34,737 nt of DNA from NCBI GenBank assembly GCA_014584605.1, contig JACTMO010000004.1, positions 1-34,737 of the forward strand, written 5' to 3'. Positions 29,214 through 34,737 of this stretch are shown piece after piece. The position numbers and the translations under genes were made by a program. The notes under the pieces are model-generated. The model had not been told where the DNA came from. It saw nothing but the letters and a program-made list of their open reading frames with translations, and made no database searches. Numbering within the stretch: position 1 is the first letter of the stretch; each line of letters opens with the position of its first letter. The stretch comes from Bacteroidota bacterium (GTDB taxonomy: Bacteria; Bacteroidota; Bacteroidia; Flavobacteriales_F; PHOS-HE28).

Positions 29214-30256
29214 CCCGCGCCTATTACAACGAATTCAACCCCGATGCGGCGCAGTGGCTACGGGAGCTGATCGCAGCCGGCCACATTGCACCGGGAGACG
29301 TTGACACCCGATCCATTGAAGATGTCCGACCAACTGACCTTGTGGGATACGACCAGTGCCACTTCTTCGCAGGCATTGGGATCTGGAGCCGCGCACTACG
29401 CCTTGCAGGATGCCCGGACGACAGACCGGTGTGGACCGGCTCCTGTCCTTGCCAGCCTTTCAGCACGGCAGGCAAAGGCGCTGGGCTTGCTGACGAGCGG
29501 CACCTTTGGCCCGCATGGTATCACCTCATCCTTCACGGAAAGCCTACCGGGGTGCCGATCTATGGTGAACAGGTTGCGAACGGTGGTGGCCTCGCTTGGC
29601 TCGACCTTGTATCGACTGACCTGGAAGCGGCGGGCTACGCCTTCCGGGCGGTGGATCTATGCGCTGCGGGCTTCGGGGCCCCGCACATCCGCCAGCGTCT
29701 ATTCTTTCACGCCATTGAGCAAGGTCGGTCATTCCCCCAAACTGAGCGGCTGGCCTACTGCAGACACGACCAACGTGTCGGACGGAACACCCTACGAGGT
29801 GCAGTTGGCGAACATGATGGAACGGCGCAAGCGCGTCAAAGCCCAGGTCAAGGCGGGACTATCGAAGCCGGGCAGCGGTCGGGCGATGACCCTGCAGTTC
29901 GCAGCCCAAGCGGCGGGATGGACATCATCATGGGCACAGGAGAGGGCACAGCAGAACAGCGCGAACTCCGGGCTGGCCCTATCGGCTCAGGTGAAGCAGG
30001 TAGGCCCGGCCCGACTAACGGTGCATGGGCTGCTGCTGACTGGCTCCTCTGCAAGGATGGAAAATGGAGGCCCGTTGAACCCGGAACACACCCGCTGGTT
30101 GATGGGACTTCCGCCGGCGTGGCTACAATGCTGCCCGACGGAACCAGCCGACCATACCACCGGGAGATCGCCCTGCACGGCTTCGGAAATGGAATAGTGG
30201 CACAGGTTGCCGCCGCGTTCATCACTTCAACACTTCACGATGTTACCCCCGTTTGA
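29210..30256 (+). CDS. C5-cytosine DNA methyltransferase, 348 aa, dual-coding gene
   Basis: C5-methyltransferase motifs are present in order. Motif I is FFAGIGIWSRALRLAG (residues 52-67). Motif IV is WTGSCPCQPFSTAGKG (75-90) with catalytic Cys81. Motif VI is GEQVANG (about 119-125), with Q in place of the usual N of ENV, and motif VIII is HIRQRLFF (159-166). A motif X-like GFGNGIVAQVAAAFI lies at the end. It would methylate cytosine in phage DNA to evade host restriction. Residues about 185-275, where target recognition is expected, are Gly/Arg/Glu-rich with poor third-position GC. There the +1 frame encodes another protein. The target domain may therefore be degenerate or disordered. Confidence 0.85.
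   Translation: MTRAYYNEFNPDAAQWLRELIAAGHIAPGDVDTRSIEDVRPTDLVGYDQCHFFAGIGIWSRALRLAGCPDDRPVWTGSCPCQPFSTAGKGAGLADERHLWPAWYHLILHGKPTGVPIYGEQVANGGGLAWLDLVSTDLEAAGYAFRAVDLCAAGFGAPHIRQRLFFHAIEQGRSFPQTERLAYCRHDQRVGRNTLRGAVGEHDGTAQARQSPGQGGTIEAGQRSGDDPAVRSPSGGMDIIMGTGEGTAEQRELRAGPIGSGEAGRPGPTNGAWAAADWLLCKDGKWRPVEPGTHPLVDGTSAGVATMLPDGTSRPYHREIALHGFGNGIVAQVAAAFITSTLHDVTPV
29322..30197 (+). CDS. Second protein encoded in the +1 frame of the methyltransferase gene, 291 aa
   Basis: ATG 29322 gives MSDQLTLWDTTSATSSQALG and a 291-residue frame lying wholly inside the methyltransferase gene. In 40 codons from 29763, I count 33 ending in G/C in this frame against 19 of 40 in the methyltransferase frame. Around the catalytic motifs the bias is the other way, 23 against 27. 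The protein has stretches I associate with phage proteins encoded alongside C5 methyltransferases: SARQAKALGLLTSGTFGPHG, LGSTLYRLTWKRRATPSGRW, and near the end GGPLNPEHTRWLMGLPPAWL. Function is unknown; acting with the methyltransferase, for example in target recognition, is an inference. Confidence 0.6.
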   Translation: MSDQLTLWDTTSATSSQALGSGAAHYALQDARTTDRCGPAPVLASLSARQAKALGLLTSGTFGPHGITSSFTESLPGCRSMVNRLRTVVASLGSTLYRLTWKRRATPSGRWIYALRASGPRTSASVYSFTPLSKVGHSPKLSGWPTADTTNVSDGTPYEVQLANMMERRKRVKAQVKAGLSKPGSGRAMTLQFAAQAAGWTSSWAQERAQQNSANSGLALSAQVKQVGPARLTVHGLLLTGSSARMENGGPLNPEHTRWLMGLPPAWLQCCPTEPADHTTGRSPCTASEME

Positions 30257-30479
30257 CTGGCAGACCCCCAAGTGGGTCGGCGTTCACACCTGCACGTGGC
30301 AGGGACTTCGACTGTTCGCGTATCACGATGGATCGTGGAAGGTGAAGCGCGACGGCGTGATCCTGGTGAGCTCTGTTCACCAAGTTCCAGGAACAGGACA
30401 TAGCGAGGCGCGTAGGCGTGCACAGGCCGCCGCCATCGTTCAACACTCAATGTGCGAACAAAAAAACCCCGTATCATGA
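30240..30479 (+). CDS. Hypothetical protein, 79 aa
   Basis: ATG 30240 overlaps the methyltransferase end by 17 bases. The protein is compact and aromatic in its first half (LPPFDWQTPKWVGVHTCTWQ, LRLFAYHDGSWKVKRDGVIL). The second half is a helix rich in Arg and Ala (HSEARRRAQAAAIVQHSM). No known domain is seen. Its stop overlaps the next ATG (ATGA at 30476), so it is coupled to the following gene. The role is unknown. Confidence 0.5.
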   Translation: MLPPFDWQTPKWVGVHTCTWQGLRLFAYHDGSWKVKRDGVILVSSVHQVPGTGHSEARRRAQAAAIVQHSMCEQKNPVS

Positions 30480-30994
30480 TTGAGAAGGTCAAGTCTGTTG
30501 AATTGAAGCCACGCGGCGTGAAGTGCGGCTTCGTGATCCGCCAACTGAACGAGGCCCAGGTGGCGATCGAAACAGATGCCTCGAACACGTTCAAGGTCGA
30601 TCCCCACGACGACCTGTTGAACAGCCTCGGTGAACTGGTGCCGCACCTTGTTGCCCTCACCGAGCAGGAGCCGGTTGTGAAGTCCGACCTGAAGAAGAAG
30701 TCCCTCCGCGACAGGTTCGTCGTTCGCGGAGTGAAGTGGTACAGCAAGGACGGGCACGATGGCGTCGAGTTGAAGGGCTACCGGTTGTTGACCACAGCGC
30801 ACCACGTTCCACTGTCAACGCGACGCATCATGTTCCAGCAGGCGGACAGCGATTACGAGTTCGTTGGTCAGCTTGAGGCCGCGTCGAACAACCTGCACGC
30901 GGAAGTCATCAAGCTGATCGGAGGAAAGTGCAACCGGCCGGCGCAGACGGCCATCACGGACCCGGACCAGGGCGGCGCGGGGGATGAGCAGTAG
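30476..30994 (+). CDS. Hypothetical early protein, 172 aa
   Basis: ATG 30476 is chosen for its ATGA overlap with the preceding stop; in-frame codons further upstream lie inside that gene. The protein is mixed alpha/beta (IEKVKSVELKPRGVKCGFVI, KDGHDGVELKGYRLLTTAHH) with an acidic, Pro/Gly-rich tail (ITDPDQGGAGDEQ). It ends 11 bases into the next gene. No family is recognised. The block it belongs to is otherwise recombination and modification genes. Confidence 0.55.
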   Translation: MIEKVKSVELKPRGVKCGFVIRQLNEAQVAIETDASNTFKVDPHDDLLNSLGELVPHLVALTEQEPVVKSDLKKKSLRDRFVVRGVKWYSKDGHDGVELKGYRLLTTAHHVPLSTRRIMFQQADSDYEFVGQLEAASNNLHAEVIKLIGGKCNRPAQTAITDPDQGGAGDEQ

Positions 30995-31553
30995 GCCGAC
31001 CATCTACTTTTCCAACGTCGAGGGGGGTGCGCTCACCAGTCGCGGGTTGCGGCAGGTGATCGCCTCCTTCGAGGGAAAGCGCGTCGAGGTAACGATCCGC
31101 CTCAAGCGGAACTATCGGTCCAACCGCGCGAACAGCTACTACCACGGTGTCGTGGTGGACGATATTGCGACCGAAATGCGCCGTCTAGGCTGGGAAAGTC
31201 CCTCGGGCGGTCCCATCACCAACGAAGAGGTCCACGAGCTTCTAAAACTCAAATTTTTGAGCACAGGAACCCTGGTCAACCCCAGCACCGGGGAGTATGA
31301 GACAACCCCAGGCAGCACCACGCGCCTAACCTCGTCGGAGTTCGCGGACTACATTGCGGCCATAAAGCAGTGGGCGACCGTGTTCGATCGCGTTGTTCAG
31401 CACGACGACGGTTCCTTCACAATCATTCCGTTCAAGTTCAGAGACGATGAGCAAGACCCCGAAGACAGTGAACATGCCGGTGGATCAGATCCAACCGGCA
31501 GCATACAACCCCCGGAAGTGGACACCGAAGGAGGAACGCGAGATCCGCGATAG
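30984..31553 (+). CDS. NinB-like recombination protein (tentative), 189 aa
   Basis: The region RVEVTIRLKRNYRSNRANSY, followed by ATEMRRLGWE, a kinase-free helical part and TTRLTSSEFADYIAAIKQWA, resembles NinB/Orf-type phage recombination proteins. Those proteins bind single-stranded DNA and can replace host RecFOR. They have a similar order of K-R...N-x-Y-x...S-T-x-x-L-x-x-x-E-F-x-x-Y. The last 35 residues (DDEQDPEDSEHAGGSDPTGS) are acidic and disordered. They overlap the ParB-like gene for 107 bases in another frame. Position among NinG-like and RusA genes supports the idea, but the match is by pattern only. Confidence 0.45.
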   Translation: MSSRPTIYFSNVEGGALTSRGLRQVIASFEGKRVEVTIRLKRNYRSNRANSYYHGVVVDDIATEMRRLGWESPSGGPITNEEVHELLKLKFLSTGTLVNPSTGEYETTPGSTTRLTSSEFADYIAAIKQWATVFDRVVQHDDGSFTIIPFKFRDDEQDPEDSEHAGGSDPTGSIQPPEVDTEGGTRDPR

Positions 31554-31998
31554 CCTCACGAAGTTCGGCTTCGTCGATCCCTTGGTGGTGAACATGCACC
31601 CCGACCGCCGTGGCGTGTTGATCGGCGGCCACCTCCGGCTGAAGGTGTGGGTAGCGATGGGCAACACCTCCGTGCCTGTCGTTCAGGTCAGCCTCGACGA
31701 AGCCGGGGAACGAGAGTTGAACCTTCGCCTCAACAGAGGCGGGGCCTTCGACATGAAGAAGGTCGCAGACCTGTTGCCGATCGATGCACTGTACGACATC
31801 GGGTTCCAGGAGACAGACTTTGCCGGCATGTTGGACACCATGAAGGAACCGGCACCTGTTATCCGCGAGGTTCAGCTGCGTCCGTTCAACCGGCCCCACT
31901 TCCTGATCAGCGTCACGCCGGAGCAGCTTGGCTCCATTGCCGATCACCTCGACGCGATCAAGTCAACCGGTGTGGACTTCTATCAAGCGAGCAACTGA
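31447..31998 (+). CDS. ParB/Srx-fold N-terminal domain protein, 183 aa
   Basis: Residues 8-100 match the ParB N-terminal fold as found in phages. The order is VDQIQPAAYNPRKWTPKEER, DSLTKFGFVDPLVVN, GVLIGGHLRLKVWVAMGNTS and VPVVQVSL...ELNLRLNRGGAFDM, with the G-G-H-x-R motif at 60-64. Such single-domain proteins have no helix-turn-helix and often sit beside DNA methyltransferases, as here. They may be nucleotide-binding adaptors or nucleases. The C-terminal ~80 residues are unassigned. The start overlaps the preceding gene by 107 bases; ATG 31447 is the first in frame that keeps the domain intact. It is followed after three bases by a methyltransferase-like gene. Confidence 0.75.
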   Translation: MSKTPKTVNMPVDQIQPAAYNPRKWTPKEEREIRDSLTKFGFVDPLVVNMHPDRRGVLIGGHLRLKVWVAMGNTSVPVVQVSLDEAGERELNLRLNRGGAFDMKKVADLLPIDALYDIGFQETDFAGMLDTMKEPAPVIREVQLRPFNRPHFLISVTPEQLGSIADHLDAIKSTGVDFYQASN

Positions 31999-32001
31999 CC
32001 G

Positions 32002-32568
32002 ATGAAGTACACCACCAAGACAGACAACGCCTATGTGGCCGGGAAGCTGGCCCTTCGTCGCATCGCCCTTGACGGAAAGACCAGTGCCCGCGTTCTTGAC
32101 TGCTACAGCGGTGACGGACTAATGTGGGGAACTCTGAAGGCGGAAGGCGCGTGCAAGATCGACCTTACCAGGATCGAAGTGAAGAAGACGGCGAAAGGCG
32201 TCTACCTGCAAGGCGACAACCTCAAGTTCATGGCCGGAATGGACCTCTCCGCTTTCGACGTGATCGACCTGGACGCATACGGCGCACCCATTGAACAGCT
32301 TGACATGGTAATGGCATCGGCCTTCCGTGGCTGGGTTGTGGTCACTTACATAACGAACATCCTTGGAGGTAGGAACAAAAGGCTGTTCGCTGAATTCGGA
32401 ATGGATGACCGCATTGTGAAGACCTGCCCATCGGTGTTGAGCCATTACGCGGAGGCGGCGATCTTCAATTTTCTGCAACGCAGGGGCGTGGATAGGGTTC
32501 ACTTATTTGCCCCGGAAGGCCCGCAAAACAAGGGTTTCGTGAAACTTTACTTCACCTTCCGCAAATAG
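32002..32568 (+). CDS. Class I SAM-dependent methyltransferase-like protein (Trm1/TcmP-like), 188 aa
   Basis: Motif I is VLDCYSGDGLMWGTL (residues 31-45), a Rossmann SAM site. An acidic turn follows at LTRIEV (about 55-60), and FDVIDLDAYGAPIEQLDMVM lies at 85-104. The D-L-D-x-x-G-x-P motif is typical of Trm1-type guanine N2 methyltransferases. It also recalls the three-Cys-motif partner proteins (TcmP), which occur next to Gp37/Gp68 proteins such as the one encoded immediately downstream. It is much shorter than Trm1 and lacks an obvious RNA-binding domain. Substrate is unknown; DNA, tRNA or a modified base are all possible. Confidence 0.6.
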   Translation: MKYTTKTDNAYVAGKLALRRIALDGKTSARVLDCYSGDGLMWGTLKAEGACKIDLTRIEVKKTAKGVYLQGDNLKFMAGMDLSAFDVIDLDAYGAPIEQLDMVMASAFRGWVVVTYITNILGGRNKRLFAEFGMDDRIVKTCPSVLSHYAEAAIFNFLQRRGVDRVHLFAPEGPQNKGFVKLYFTFRK

Positions 32569-32570
32569 CC

Positions 32571-32579
32571 TATATTGTG
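32571..32579 (+). promoter_or_regulatory. Weak -7-like box TATATTGTG before 32599
   Basis: TATATTGTG resembles TAnnTTTG imperfectly and is followed by a CA-rich leader (AAACCCCAACACGACC) before ATG 32599. No TTG lies 19-21 bases upstream. It may give extra expression of the modification genes. Confidence 0.3.
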
Positions 32580-32598
32580 ATGAAACCCCAACACGACC

Positions 32599-33471
32599 AT
32601 GAACGAAACTGGCATCATTTGGACTGAGAAGACCTGGAACCCCATGTCCGGGTGCGAGAAGATCACGGAGGGCTGTAAGTTCTGCTATGCCCTCACCCTG
32701 GCCGAAAGCAAGCGAGGCACCCCGGCATTTCCGAACGGCTTCGACCTGACCATCCGGGAGCACAAGCTTCGGGAGCCCTTCAGGCTTCAGGATCCGACCC
32801 TGATCTTCGCCAACTCCATGTCGGACCTGTTTTGGGACAAGGTTCCCGACACGTATAGGCATCGGATAGTTGACGTGATCGAACAGACACCACAGCACGA
32901 GTATCAGGTGTTGACCAAGCGCCCGGAAGCCCTGTTGAAGTTCAGTCGTGAACGCAAACTGCCCCCCAACTTTTGGGCGGGTGTGACCGTGGAAAGCGGC
33001 AGGCTCCTGGAGCGCCTTGACATCCTTCGACAAGTGGACGCGGAGGTGCGCTATGTCAGCGCCGAGCCCCTGCTTTCGTCATTCGGCGACCCTGACCTGT
33101 CCGGCATCCATTGGGTGATCACCGGCGGCGAAAGCGGATCACACCTCTACGACGCGGCGGTCTGCGAACGGCGCGGGCTGGTCATGTACGACCGCTCACT
33201 GAAGAAGTGGGTGCTTCGAGACGACCGGGTCCAGTGGGTTCGTGATATCCGGGACGCCTGCATTGCCCAAGGGGTCAAGTTCTTTCACAAGCAGTGGGGC
33301 GGCAACTACCCGGAGGCCTCGGGCCGCATCCTTGACGGCCGCACGTGGAACGAGATCCCGCGCCTCCCAGGTCAACGCCGCGAGATCAACAACGGCTACC
33401 TTCGGCAACTCGAGGCCAAGGCCAAGCCCACAAACACGCGCGACGGCCTGCTCTTCGACAGCGTTCAATGA
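32599..33471 (+). CDS. Phage Gp37/Gp68-type (DUF5131) cysteine-motif protein, 290 aa
   Basis: Family features run through the protein. TWNPMSGCEKITEGCKFCYA lies at residues 12-31 with Cys19, Cys26 and Cys29 in CX6CX2C. Then come FANSMSDLFWDKVPDTYRH, EYQVLTKRPEAL, FWAGVTVESGRLLERLD, VRYVSAEPLLSSFGD, WVITGGESGS, and GVKFFHKQWGGNYPEASGRI with LDGRTW. The three cysteines resemble a radical-SAM-like iron-sulphur site, though spacing differs from the classic CX3CX2C. The family's reaction is not established as far as I know. Neighbours on both sides are methyltransferases, so nucleic-acid modification is a reasonable guess. Length is normal for the family. Confidence 0.8.
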   Translation: MNETGIIWTEKTWNPMSGCEKITEGCKFCYALTLAESKRGTPAFPNGFDLTIREHKLREPFRLQDPTLIFANSMSDLFWDKVPDTYRHRIVDVIEQTPQHEYQVLTKRPEALLKFSRERKLPPNFWAGVTVESGRLLERLDILRQVDAEVRYVSAEPLLSSFGDPDLSGIHWVITGGESGSHLYDAAVCERRGLVMYDRSLKKWVLRDDRVQWVRDIRDACIAQGVKFFHKQWGGNYPEASGRILDGRTWNEIPRLPGQRREINNGYLRQLEAKAKPTNTRDGLLFDSVQ

Positions 33472-34208
33472 TCGAGCTCCACAATACCGACGCCCTGCAA
33501 TACCTGCAAGGCGACGGCCCATCCTTCGACCTTGTCATTGCAGACCCGCCCTACTCGAGCGGTGGAATGGTCAGGGGCGATCGCATGGTAGCCCCAGCAC
33601 AGAAATACCTCAACAGCGGATCCGGAAACGTTGACCGCCTCCCGACGTTCGCTGGTGATACCAGGGACCAACGCAGCTACCTGTCCTGGTCCTGGCTGTG
33701 GATGTCCGCGTGCATGGCCCGGATGAACCAGGGCGCGATCCTCGCCGTGTTCACGGACTGGCGACAGCTTCCGGTCACCACCGATGCCGTTCAGGCGGCC
33801 GGCTTCGTATGGCGGGGGATCGTTCCATGGTACAAGCAGGCCTCCAGGCCACAGGCCGACCGCTACACGAACGCCTGCGAGTACATCGTGTGGGCCACCA
33901 ACGGGGCGAGAGACAACAGGCCGGAGGAAGGCTCACGGTACCCCGAAGGGTGGTACGCATACAGGCCTCCAGTTGACCGCATCCATGTGACGGAAAAGCC
34001 CGTGGACCTGTATTGGCACTTGTTCGGGATCCTTCAGGACGGGTCGTTCATCTTCGACCCCTTCCTGGGGTCCGGTGCATCTGCAGAAGCCGCACACGTT
34101 GAGGGTCGGGACCTTCGTTTCGTTGGAACCGAGATCAAGCGGGATGTTTACGAGATCGCACAACGGCGTGTTGAACTTGCACGAATAGTGTCTCGACTTC
34201 CGCTTTAG
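33468..34208 (+). CDS. DNA N6-adenine/N4-cytosine methyltransferase (DPPY type), 246 aa
   Basis: The catalytic motif IV DLVIADPPYSSGG is at residues 21-33 and the SAM motif I FIFDPFLGSGASAEAA at 194-209. With motif IV first this is the beta order seen in many phage and restriction-modification enzymes. VTEKPVDLYWHLFGI (174-188) is the usual segment before motif I. DPPY is compatible with adenine N6 or cytosine N4 methylation. ATG 33468 gives MIELHNTDALQYLQ, the standard family start, and overlaps the previous stop (ATGA). No restriction endonuclease is seen, so protection of phage DNA is the likely role. Confidence 0.88.
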   Translation: MIELHNTDALQYLQGDGPSFDLVIADPPYSSGGMVRGDRMVAPAQKYLNSGSGNVDRLPTFAGDTRDQRSYLSWSWLWMSACMARMNQGAILAVFTDWRQLPVTTDAVQAAGFVWRGIVPWYKQASRPQADRYTNACEYIVWATNGARDNRPEEGSRYPEGWYAYRPPVDRIHVTEKPVDLYWHLFGILQDGSFIFDPFLGSGASAEAAHVEGRDLRFVGTEIKRDVYEIAQRRVELARIVSRLPL

Positions 34209-34217
34209 TCGGCGAGG

Positions 34218-34225
34218 TAGTTTCG
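34218..34225 (+). promoter_or_regulatory. TAnnTTCG box (TAGTTTCG) before the holin-like gene
   Basis: TAGTTTCG is followed by a CA-rich leader (CACCAACAACAACGGAC) and ATG 34248, 22 bases after the box. It lies in a true gap between genes, so a separate late promoter for the membrane gene is plausible. No -33 TTG is seen. Confidence 0.45.
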
Positions 34226-34247
34226 CGCCTCACCAACAACAACGGAC

Positions 34248-34631
34248 ATGGGGAACATCTTGAATGAACTGAACCTGACGGTCGGAATGTTGATCATCAT
34301 GTTCTTGAGCATGGTGATCGTCGAGGGCGGCCGCATCGTGAAGCGTGTGGAGCTCGGTAAGAAGCGCAACAGCAAGACCACCTTCGAGTGGCGGGTGTGG
34401 GTTCGCGACTGGACGAATTGGGCCACGCTGATCCTTTCGCTGTTGACAAGCGTGGTGCTATTGAGCATCCGCGACGGCGTCGTTGAGTTCGGCGGGTTGA
34501 CGATCGCGAAGCCCGATCGCTTCGAGTTGTTCTTCGCTGCTGTTGTCGGATCGGGCGGTCAGGGCTTGTGGAAGATCCTGCTTGGCGTCCTTGACGCTTG
34601 GCTGGCGAAGGCCGACAGCCCCAGGGAATAG
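34248..34631 (+). CDS. Multi-pass membrane protein, holin candidate, 127 aa
   Basis: Three hydrophobic stretches are visible: about residues 11-25 (VGMLIIMFLSMVIVE), about 58-73 (WATLILSLLTSVVLLS) and a weaker one near 93-116 (LFFAAVVGSGGQGLWKILLG). A basic loop (KRVELGKKRNSKTTFEWR) separates the first two. Small size, a short charged C-terminus, its own upstream box and a strong terminator after it would suit a timed lysis gene such as a holin. It is far from the amidase at 15589, so the assignment stays tentative. No named holin family is recognised. Confidence 0.55.
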   Translation: MGNILNELNLTVGMLIIMFLSMVIVEGGRIVKRVELGKKRNSKTTFEWRVWVRDWTNWATLILSLLTSVVLLSIRDGVVEFGGLTIAKPDRFELFFAAVVGSGGQGLWKILLGVLDAWLAKADSPRE

Positions 34632-34653
34632 GCACACGCCCGCACGCATATAC

Positions 34654-34691
34654 GAAGGCCCTTGCACCAATGCAAGGGCCTTCTTCGTTTT
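34654..34691 (+). terminator. Rho-independent terminator
   Basis: A perfect 13-bp stem, GAAGGCCCTTGCA (34654-34666) with TGCAAGGGCCTTC (34671-34683), and a CCAA loop are followed by a T-rich run TTCGTTTT. It lies 22 bases after the holin-like gene and should end the early/modification transcript. It is the clearest terminator in the window. Confidence 0.9.
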
Positions 34692-34737
34692 CTGCCCCCC
34701 GCATCACCCCGCCCATCTAGGGAAGCAGGTTTTTTTT
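34692..34737 (+). other. Non-coding end of window
   Basis: These 46 bases follow the terminator and end in T8. No gene start or repeat is seen. If the genome is circular or permuted, terminase small subunit and the missing part of the large subunit would be expected after this point. Confidence 0.4.

Noticed and set aside
31447..31998. ParB-like protein as part of a plasmid-type partition system
   Set aside because: No ParA ATPase, no centromere-like repeats nearby, and the protein lacks the DNA-binding helix-turn-helix domain.
33468..34208. DPPY methyltransferase as part of a restriction-modification system
   Set aside because: No endonuclease or specificity gene is adjacent; a stand-alone phage modification enzyme fits better.

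Overview
This window looks like most of the genome of a tailed double-stranded DNA phage with a long, siphovirus-type tail. It begins inside the terminase large subunit gene and ends just past a strong terminator. Every supported gene is on the + strand, and neighbours are packed with ATGA or TGATG stop/start overlaps. There is no integrase, excisionase, tRNA, rRNA or CRISPR array, so nothing here argues for lysogeny. The host is probably a high-GC member of the Bacteroidota. Shine-Dalgarno sequences are essentially absent, and several promoters match the Bacteroidota pattern TTG-N19-21-TAnnTTTG. The best is TTG-N19-TACATTTG upstream of 16208, and a TTCG variant recurs.

Layout. 1-5033: terminase C-terminus, two small genes, a tail-assembly chaperone with a T9 slippery run, and a tape-measure gene whose last part lies in another frame. 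5030-11129: three large tail-tip proteins. 11119-11801: a consensus promoter and a possible tail-tube protein. 11801-14886: portal, an ECF-like sigma factor and a minor head protein. 14896-16170: lysis genes (spanin-like pair and a T7-type amidase). 16208-21403: small protein, scaffold-like protein, probable major capsid protein, and connector/completion proteins. 21393-23941: tail fibre with a C-terminal DUF1566-like domain and a membrane protein. The tail-tip block therefore lies between terminase and portal, which is not the usual head-then-tail order.

From an early-type promoter at 23950-23981 the replication and modification block runs to 34208. It holds a small putative regulator, a RecT annealase with a YqaJ/lambda-exonuclease partner, and a replication initiator with an iteron array inside its own gene. 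A companion replication protein, an HNH/NinG-like nuclease and a RusA resolvase follow. A C5-cytosine methyltransferase comes next, with a second long protein encoded in its +1 frame. The block ends with a NinB-like protein, a ParB-like protein, a Trm1/TcmP-like methyltransferase, a Gp37/Gp68-type cysteine-motif protein and a DPPY DNA methyltransferase. A holin-like membrane gene and a 13-bp-stem terminator close the window.

The most notable signals are four. (i) TAnnTTCG sits exactly 4 nt before the start codon of four genes, which implies leaderless mRNAs, possibly served by the phage's own sigma factor. (ii) The methyltransferase gene is apparently dual-coding, supported by codon composition. 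(iii) The iteron array is placed inside the initiator gene, as in lambda O. (iv) A ParB/methyltransferase/cysteine-motif/DNA-methyltransferase cassette may be a DNA-modification system.
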